64,000 nt of DNA, taken from Pagrus major. Its lineage: Eukaryota > Chordata > Actinopteri > Spariformes > Sparidae. Made by a program: the position numbers and the translations under genes. Position 1 is the stretch's first letter, and the number at the start of each line of letters is the position of its first letter. Below the pieces are notes generated by a model that saw nothing but the letters and a program-made list of their open reading frames with translations, was not told the DNA's origin and did not search any database. This document shows, piece by piece, positions 56,449 through 64,000 of this stretch. The stretch is taken from NCBI RefSeq assembly GCF_040436345.1, contig NC_133218.1, positions 7,185,539-7,249,538 on the forward strand, written 5' to 3'.

Positions 56449-59400
56449 ACGTCTCGTATCTTGGAGCCAACTATGCTGAACCAAAGTGGAATATGGTGAG
56501 TCGTGTCCTCTTGCAGAAATATATCCAAGTTGCAAATTTACCTGCTGAATATACTGAATGGCCCTCTTTGTAAGTCGCCCCAGTGTGAGCCAACACAGAT
56601 GTAGAAATCATCTTTATTGGAATATGAGTCCAGTCATGCCACAATGCTAAACACAAACATTTCTCTGTGTATTTTCCAGAAAGATTTAATAGTTCTGAAT
56701 GAGATCACTGGTGTGATGGGTGTGGATGCCTTGGCCTCCTCCCATCCCCTCTCATCCAAAGAGGAGGACGTCCAGAGGCCAGAGGACATCAGTCAACTGT
56801 TTGACTCTATCACATACAGCAAGGTGCAGTATAATTGGGGGTAACGATGTGTTGTTCTCACCAGACAAGATGTTGACCTCTACTGAACACAAAAGAATGA
56901 ATTCACTCTGAACACTCTCTTTGGGATCTGTAGAATTAAATCACTAATGAATCACTGATCCTCATTAACAGATTGCTGTAGTTCTATCTGATATGTCGCC
57001 CACACACACTGATATCCTCCTTTTTCATTACAGGGAGCTGCAGTCCTCAGGATGCTCTCAGAGTTTATCAGTGAGGCAGTCTTTTCCCAAGGACTCCATG
57101 TGAGTACAGCTGATTAAACTGATGACTATCTAATCTGTATGAGTTATTATTGTAATATCTCCGTTTTATTGACCTGCAGTTAACTTGTTTTGTTCACTGC
57201 AATAGCACAACTTGATAAAAAAGCCTGACCAATAGGTTATTATCTGTCTGCAGACATACTTAGAGGAGTTCAAGTACAAGAACACAGTCTACACAGACCT
57301 CTGGAGGCACCTGCAAATGGTAAGATATGACCATCATCATTACTGCTTACTTTCCACAAAACAGCTGCCTTAAAAAAGAAAACCCAAATTATTAAGTTAC
57401 TGCAAAAACAGTGAGATATTTCCTTTTAAAATAGGGTTAAACCGCAAAATGTGTCTAATCCTTCTGTCTGATATTCTCATAGAATATGCAAAACGTATAA
57501 CATATCCAGTGGCCGTGTTTGAATTCACAAAACTTGACTGGTGTGACCCGGTGACCTGGTGTCACCCGTGAATCTCATTTAACACCACTTAGCTCTAGTA
57601 CTTTTTTGAGGTTCCAAGTTTCATACAGAAATGTATTAAATGTTCTTTTGGGGCAATATGTATACAGTCAGGGTTCAAGTTATGAGCTGAGCTCTGTGGG
57701 GGTCTCTCAGTGAACTGACCCTAACCCTAATTAACTATTAGGGCAGAGATAGATAAACAGGCTAATAGCCAAACAGGCTCGTCCTGGGAGAGCGAGACTG
57801 TTCACATTAGGTTTTACAGTCCCTCCCGAGTGATCAGATCATAAGTCAATTCCATCAATTCACATCTGACCTAAAACGCGTCTTGTGACCACTTGAGATC
57901 TGACCTCACTTCCCTGCTCTATATGCAAATATACACCTACATGACTGGAAGAAACTGATACGTTTATGATACAAAGAAAGGAATATCTTCATGTATAATG
58001 TTTGCAGAATGAACAAGTAGGTCCAAATAGTTAAGAATGTGTTGTATACAACATTTCACAAAGTTCATACAGTTTCTCAGAACGCAACAAGTCTCAAAAT
58101 TGAGTGTTTTTTAAAGGGAATCTGGTGATTTTCCCAACTTTCTGCTTTCTCCAAAGAAGTAGCCTATATTGTTTACTGTTAAGAACATTTGTAAACATTT
58201 CAGATTGTTACCGTCAAATATACTATGTTCTTTAATACATTTGGTGTAAATGGTGAAATCAGTTGAAACTGTCTGAACTAGCTGAACAAAAACATGGAGG
58301 CTCAGAATGAATATCTGGAGGTTATTCATTGTAACTCAATTGCCAATAGTCAACAGTAAAATAAGTAAATTCTGAGATAAGGTAAAATTAAAAGTCATGG
58401 CATCTTGAAAGAATATTAAGAAAAAAAAAGTGTGATAACATGCATTGTGGCTGAGTGCAGCTGCCCTCTGAGGTGTTTTTCACAAAGTGGAAGAGTCGTA
58501 ATATTTGAATATTCCTGTCACCAGGCGGTGGATAAAGCTGGCATAAAGCTGCCCCACCCTGTGGAGGTTATCATGAACCGCTGGATCCTACAGATGGGTT
58601 TCCCAGTGGTCACCATCGACACCAACACTGGACATATCACCCAGAAACACTTCTTGTTGGACCCAGACTCTGTAGTGGAAACACCCTCAGAGTTCAAGTA
58701 GGAAACATGTTTTATGTTTCATGTGAATATGCTGAATATACTGTGTGTGGTCATACCAAACCATGTCATACAAAACTCACCTGCTCTCTCTGTATACTCT
58801 GTATGGTTGCGGCTCAAGGTACGAGTGGTTTGTCCCCGTTACGTGGATTAAGACTGGTGGAGCTGAACAGCAGTACTGGCTTCTTGACAAAGAAGGTAAG
58901 ACTTACTTCAGGTGAATGTTCAGAGCATTGCAATGATGATGGACACAGTAGAAACAATGTCTATTTTTTAAATCTCCATCCAAACAGCTACAAACGCAGA
59001 AATGACGCTTGGTGCTAATGACTGGTTGGTGGCCAACATAGATATGAAGGGTTTCTACAGAGTCAACTATGACTCAGGAAACTGGGAACGTCTCCTCACC
59101 AAGCTGAGCACCAAACATCAGGTACAACACCTCTAGCTGAAAATCATGCTGCGTTATTTCTGCTGTGTTTCCAAATGAGTAACCCCCCAAACCTCGATTT
59201 CTTCTGCCAATTTCCAGGACATTCCAGTGATCAACCGAGCTCAAATTATCGATGATGCTTTTAACCTCGCTAGGTGAGTAAATATTTTTTGTTGAGTGTT
59301 GTTGTTCAATCTTGAAAGAGAGAGCTGAGTCATTGTATGTGCCATTTTCAGGGCAAAGATGGTGAACACGACCCTGGCTCTGAGGACTACCAAGTTCCTG

Positions 59401-62400
59401 GATAAAGAAGTGGAATACATGCCCTGGGAGACAGCCAGTCGCAACTTGAACTACTTCTTCCTCATGTTTGATCGCAGCGAAGTGTATGGACCCATGCAGG
59501 TTTGTGGTGAATGGTCAATCAATAAATTGGTTCCAGTGCTGGTCCCAGAAAAACAGCCTTCTTTCTGGAATACACATTTACCTTTTTAAACAGAAATACA
59601 AGTTAACAAAATGTGTCCATCTTCTCTCAGGCTTACATAAAGAAACAGGTCACTCCTCTGTTTAACCACTTCAAAGAGCTCACTGCCAACTGGACAGAGA
59701 TCCCAGAAAATCACACCGACCAGTAAGGATGTTAACATGCTTGTCTGTTTTAAACCATTTCTCTTTCTCTCTTTTGATCACCTGTGTTCTGAAGTGCGAG
59801 CCAACTTGAAGATCAAACACCAATGTGTGTGTTTGGATGATAAAATGATGAGTAGAAGTGCAGACATTGTACCCATATTGAAACTACATTATACTGTAGG
59901 ATTATTGTTATGGTGAACAATGATAGTATCATGACTAGAATGATTTTGTCTTACAAATTCCCAAGAGTCAATTTAAAATCCACCTCTTTTTTGACATTCA
60001 GTGTAGATTAGGTGAAACTTTAATAATCCCCATAAGAAAACTAGATATTTTCTGATGTTTACCCATCTTCCCCTCACATAACCTTTTCAGCACTTTGCCC
60101 ACGTCTCTAGTATCTCTTAAATGTGTTCGCTCCAATTTACTCTTATCTTGATAGAAATATATTCTATCCTGAGGTTATATTTACTTTTTCACTTACATTC
60201 TCACTCTTCTCTGCAAACCCTACATGGCAGTGCTATTGAAAACCTGCATTTTCAGGTGTGGCTTTTACTTGATGTCAAACGAATTTGAATGACGTTGTTC
60301 ACCTTAATGTAGTTAACAATGAAGAGTTTCAATGGACTCCAAGAAGGTCCAACTGCACACATCTCGACTGGTGACCCCAGGACTGTCGGCCAATGGAAAT
60401 GAGTAGTGCATGTGAGATATGTCACTTCCTTTGCTGCCACAAAAGCTTAAAGGAGCAATACGTAAGAACTGGCCACCTGTCGATTTCATTCTCCCAACAA
60501 ATAGGGGCAGCATATCACCAGAGTAACTGCTCACTGGTGCTAACTGTATTCTGTTTATACGTCCTGGACTTCAGCTACTGTTAGCTTGTTGCTGTAGCTC
60601 ACCTAGTCTAGTGTTGGTGTTTACACCGCTAGCATGTGAGCTTTGGACCGCTGGGAGAAAGATGTTTTTCAGGCCCGGGGCTAGCTGGATAGCATGCTAA
60701 CTTCAGTAAATATCTCTACAACACAACACATAGATGTCTTTGACATGACGTCAGGGCTGTTATTTCTTCATATTCTGTTGATAATTTTAGTTAATTCCAA
60801 AACATGTTTCATGTTGCACCATCAGTCATTAGCATCAACTTTTATTTTAACATCATCATGGTTAGGGTAAAAATTAAAAAAAATTTGTTGATTTTTTTTT
60901 TATCTTTAGCGTGAAGGAGCAAATATTACTGGAAACTAATTTGTTTAAAAGGTTGTATGAGTTTAGGCACACAAAATTTTAAAAAAAATCTAATTCTGAC
61001 ACAAACAACACTATTATACACTTTATGTAACACAACCAGGTTATATACGTTAACACTATTTAATGTCTTCAGCAGAGAAACATGACCCTTTTCAAAATCA
61101 GAAACAAAACAAAACAAGTTGTCAAAGGAAGTGACCCATCTCACACACAGGGATCCATCTCTCTTCTCATTGGCTCGCAGACTTGGGGTCACCAGATATG
61201 AGATTCACAGTCAGACCATTTTCAATCACTCATTCTTCTGAGCCTTGTATCATATCATATCATATCATATCATATCATATCATATCATATCATATCATAT
61301 CATGTCATGTCATGTCATGTCATGTCATGTCCCTGTCCAGGTACAACCAGGTGAATGCCATCTCCTTGGCCTGTAGCACTGGAGTGGAAGGCTGTAGGGA
61401 GCTGACCACAGGCTGGTTCAGAGAGTGGATGAGCAACCCAGCTAACAACAAGTATGTTCTCACATCCGTTTCCCACTTGATTCCTTCCCTTGCCACTGTT
61501 GTCATTGCCTTTAACACTTTGTCACCTGTGTCAATCGTTCCAGGATTAGTCCTAACTTGAAGTCCACAGTGTACTGCAGTGCGATTGCAGCAGGAGGAGT
61601 GGACGAGTGGGACTTTGCCTGGTCCATGTATAAGAATGCCACCATCGCTTCAGAAGCTGATAAGCTCATGTATGCTCTGTCATGCACCAAACAGCCCTGG
61701 CTGCTTAACAGGTCAGTAGATTTTCCATAAGGTCACTTTGCATTCTGCTAAAAACAAAAAATACTTAAAATTCAGACTTAACTATTGTGAGTCACATGTG
61801 CTGAGAGAGAAAGGTCACTGCAGTGTTTTGATTTCCAACATCAAACACAGCAAAGTTGGGCTTTTGTCCTCACTGTGAGTGTGTTGCAGGTACCTGGAGT
61901 ACTGTCTGGACCCAAAGAAGATCCGTAAGCAGGATGCCACCTCCACCGTTATTTATATTGCTAGTAACCCCATCGGTCAGCCTCTGGCATGGGACTTTGT
62001 CAGAGCCAACTGGGACCATATAGTCAATGAGTGAGTTTTCACTGATGCACACATATACATGTGATCAATTGGTGCTGTTACAGTAAAGCTGGGAGTGCAG
62101 CCTCACAGACCTGCTATCGTGGCTGTAGACTCTCAAAGTGTCTAACCAAACAGCTCAGAGTTGTTTGCAAAATGACCAAAGCCTGACTTGTTTTTGCCTT
62201 TTCCTCAGCTATGGTGGATTCTCCTTTGGAGGACTAATTAACGGAGTGTCCAAACGATTCTCCTCCGAATTTGAGTACAAGCAGGTATTTGTTGTTATTT
62301 TCTGTTTTCTGACTGGCTGAATGACCCATTGTTTTCATTTCACATTGACAATTTATGAATAAATTGACATGAACAATTATGCTAATGTTTGCACGAACAT

Positions 62401-63029
62401 TACATCAGGTACAGTACAAGCACGAACTCTCTATTCAAGTAGTATTACATCCTAATCCTATAGCCTATTTGTACTCCAGAGGCCTCATTATAAAACTTCC
62501 CAAGTCTGTTACACTTTAATGCTGTTTCCACTGCGCTGAGTCAAACCAAGCCGCGCTGATTTGCTTTTCTATGTTGGAGAAGCTAACACTGATAGTTTAT
62601 AGCTCTAGTTACAAAGTTTCTTTGCCTTAACTTAAAATAAGATATGAGCCCGGATAGGCTAAGACACAGCCATGAGTTTATGAAATGGTTCTGTAATAGG
62701 AAGACAGGATTTTTCTTATCTTTGAAATTTAAGTTAAGATAGGACCAAGAGGTTTTATTTCTGCATTATATTTACATTGTTTACACTGACATATTTTTTT
62801 TAGTATCGTACTCTACATGCAGAAGTGAATGGCAGTAACCCCTCTCCCCTCTCCCCTCCTTCCTCTCCAGCTGCTGCAGTTCAAAGAAGACAATGCAGGG
62901 CAGCTGGGCTCAAGCAGCGCAGCACTTGAGCAGTCACTGGAGAGAACCAAGGCCAACATGAACTGGGTGGCCATGAACAAGGAACACGTGTTGGAATGGT
63001 TCAAAAGTGAAACATCTTCTCCAGTTTAA
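52588..63029 (+). CDS. anpep: anpep copy 2: aminopeptidase N (CD13), complete, 20 coding exons
   Basis: This is a tandem paralogue of the gene at 39131-49300. Exons: 52588-53189, 54252-54394, 54701-54840, 55831-55957, 56102-56256, 56382-56495, 56680-56823, 57034-57099, 57254-57319, 58525-58697, 58819-58895, 58988-59121, 59218-59273, 59352-59499, 59631-59722, 61341-61451, 61544-61711, 61890-62030, 62209-62284, 62871-63029. They total 2892 bases, 963 residues plus stop. The N-terminus MGKGFYISK is closer to human MAKGFYISK than copy 1 is. A membrane segment lies at about 10-32, then a Ser/Thr/Pro stalk. GAMEN is 348-352, HELAH 384-388, zinc ligand Glu407 in NEGFA, and Tyr473 in ITYSK. Residue 389 is Met, as in copy 1. 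Cysteines in ACSTGVEGC and VYCSA are kept. I chose 52588 over the in-frame Met at 52459 because it matches the family start and the upstream segment overlaps the promoter motifs. Intron 2 needs a GC donor (54395-54396). Confidence 0.95.
53340..53530. repeat. Dispersed teleost repeat in anpep copy 2 intron 1
   Basis: TTTGGAGAAATAGGCCTAAT, GAGTTAGATAAGAAAATG, AGCCAGTTAGCTTAG and ACTGTAAACAGGGG belong to an abundant fish repeat. Weaker relatives are at 28845-28990 and about 38060-38130. Confidence 0.55.
55110..55510. repeat. Dispersed teleost repeat in anpep copy 2 intron 3
   Basis: AAGTTCACCTAAAAATTTAA, ATTATCTACTCACCCCCATG, AGTCCACAAAACTTTTCTGG and GCAGCATTCTCCTAAACAA are hallmark words of a repeat common in teleost introns. 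The limits are approximate and no coding capacity is seen. Confidence 0.6.
55964..55999 (+). repeat. CA dinucleotide repeat just after an anpep copy 2 donor site
   Basis: A nearly pure CA run begins seven bases after the 3' end of exon 4 (55957). It is a microsatellite and may be length-variable. Confidence 0.85.
57320..58524 (+). other. anpep copy 2 intron 9
   Basis: This 1.2-kb intron has no recognised repeat apart from AT-rich sequence. The short minus-strand frame at 58111-58329 is not supported as a gene. Confidence 0.65.
60447..60825 (-). mobile_element. MITE related to 17553-17920, in anpep copy 2 intron 15
   Basis: It starts TTAAAGGAGCAATACGTAAG and, compared with the reverse complement of the element at 17553-17920, shares GCCACCTGTCG, AATAGGGG(G)CAG, CCAGAGTAACTGCT, GTGCTAACTG and, near the far end, ATAATTTTAGTT and TGTT...GCACC. 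The terminal repeats are degraded. It is non-coding. Confidence 0.65.
61247..61330 (+). repeat. Compound pentanucleotide microsatellite (CATAT)n(CATGT)n
   Basis: About eleven CATAT-type units are followed by six CATGT units, ending ten bases before the intron 15 / exon 16 junction of anpep copy 2. It replaces most of the usual polypyrimidine tract. An open frame runs through it because neither repeat makes a stop in that frame; the frame upstream of 61341 is intronic. Confidence 0.9.
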
Positions 63030-64000
63030 CAGATTGCTCTACTGACTTTAACTCTACCTGAAGCCAAATTTATTATTATAAATGTTATGAATGTGACAGA
63101 GCTTGTAAAGTTTTGATTAAGCCTTCTTGTGACTATTTGATACCAAAATCAGGTTTTATATAAGGACATTTTTTATGATGTATGTACTGTCAATATTTGA
63201 GAGATTTTTATAGGAATGTCACAACACAAATGTGTGATGTTCTGTATCACTGTATATTTTTGCATCTGTGGATGGCAGTATTTGAATAAAAGCAATATGA
63301 CATTGTGACATTTTGTGCCTCAACATTTTGTGTTTCAAGACTGCAGGAAAAAAAAACAACCTTTATGGAATGTGAAACGCCTGACTGAAAATAATTGTCC
63401 ACAAAACTTCAGTTATTGTAGGTAGAGCAGCTTCTCATCTGGGCCATTGACAAAGATAACAGTGTTGATATCAATTCACAAATTCGGCTTTAATGACTGA
63501 AACATAATACACTAACTTGTCTTTACCCATATTAAGTTCTGGATCATATAAGGGCCCATCTTCCAACAGAAGAAATTCAACTAACTCAACAGCATTATTG
63601 GCCAAGTTTCAGGGCCTCAACCACCAGCCGTGTTTACACAGGATAGAAAAGGTGCCAATTAACTGGTCCTGGTTCAGCTGCCACTTTTCTCAGTGGGGGT
63701 CTTTCCTTAAGGACTTTAGAGGGGATGTGCTCCCTGTTTAGCACCTCATTGTCCTGCTGACAGCTGCAGTGTTTGTGTAAGGAAGTGGAGGCCGAGCTCT
63801 AAGTCTGTCTGATTTCATTTGTTTAGTTAGAACCAATGATCCCAGAAATAGAGAACAAACAACAAACCCAGTTGGACAAATGCAGCAAAGTCAAGAACTA
63901 TTTTGATAAATAATATTTATTCTGGTCACATCGTAAAAAAAAAATCAATAAATATACACTTCTATATACAAAGAGAAATCACACTTTCTGTTCAAAATAA
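63030..64000 (+). other. 3' UTR of anpep copy 2 and downstream sequence
   Basis: The 3' UTR most likely ends after the AATAAA at 63285-63290, giving about 280 bases. Beyond that I see no recognised gene. The frame at 63517-63741 has no domain. The last 100 bases are AT-rich and could be the 3' end of a gene coming from the right, but nothing in the window tests this. Confidence 0.55.
63285..63290 (+). terminator. Poly(A) signal of anpep copy 2
   Basis: AATAAA lies 256 bases after the stop codon and is followed within 30 bases by TG-rich sequence (GACATTGTGACATTTTGTG), the usual downstream element. This is a good candidate for the cleavage site region near 63300-63310. Confidence 0.65.

Noticed and set aside
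61183..61340. Open frame through the CATAT/CATGT repeat joined to exon 16
   Set aside because: The frame is open only because the repeat lacks stops. Exon 15 joins exon 16 at 61341 with matching phase and family sequence.
63517..63741. 74-codon frame after anpep copy 2
   Set aside because: No recognisable motif and no splice context. It could not be tied to a downstream gene.

Overview
This is vertebrate nuclear DNA and almost certainly from a ray-finned (teleost) fish. The genes have short exons with GT-AG introns, the proteins match vertebrate families closely, and the non-coding DNA is AT-rich and full of small DNA transposons (MITEs), a dead Tc1-type element and tRNA-derived SINE pieces of the kind common in spiny-rayed fishes. 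There is no sign of operons, CRISPR arrays or prokaryotic genes. The species cannot be named from the sequence.

Layout. (1) 1-13964, minus strand: the 5' end of the insulin-like growth factor 1 receptor gene (igf1r). Exon 1 (signal peptide, 13874-13964) and exon 2 (L1 domain and start of the cysteine-rich region, 4768-5334) are present; the rest of the gene lies beyond position 1. (2) 13965-19740: the divergent spacer between igf1r and ap3s2. (3) 19741-29464, plus strand: complete six-exon ap3s2, the sigma-3B small subunit of the AP-3 adaptor, with a broken Tc1 transposon in intron 1. (4) 29465-39130: intergenic DNA with several fold-back MITEs. (5) 39131-49300 and 52588-63029, plus strand: two complete 20-exon copies of aminopeptidase N (anpep/CD13) in tandem, separated by 3.3 kb. 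Both keep every catalytic motif of M1 zinc aminopeptidases. (6) 63030-64000: the 3' end of the second copy and unassigned sequence.

How the genes relate. ap3s2 upstream of anpep on the same strand matches the human 15q26.1 order, so this is old vertebrate synteny; igf1r next to ap3s2 is not the human neighbourhood. The genes are not one pathway: IGF1R is a growth-factor receptor tyrosine kinase, AP-3 sorts cargo to lysosome-related organelles, and aminopeptidase N is a brush-border ectopeptidase. The most notable biology is the tandem anpep pair. Sixteen of 20 coding exons have identical lengths, both copies have Met where Gln normally follows the HExxH motif, both have an HNF1-like box about 80-90 bp before the start codon, and the second copy needs a GC-AG intron. 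I found no wholly new biological system. All exon boundaries were placed by hand from reading frame, splice sites and homology recalled from family knowledge, not from transcripts or database searches.
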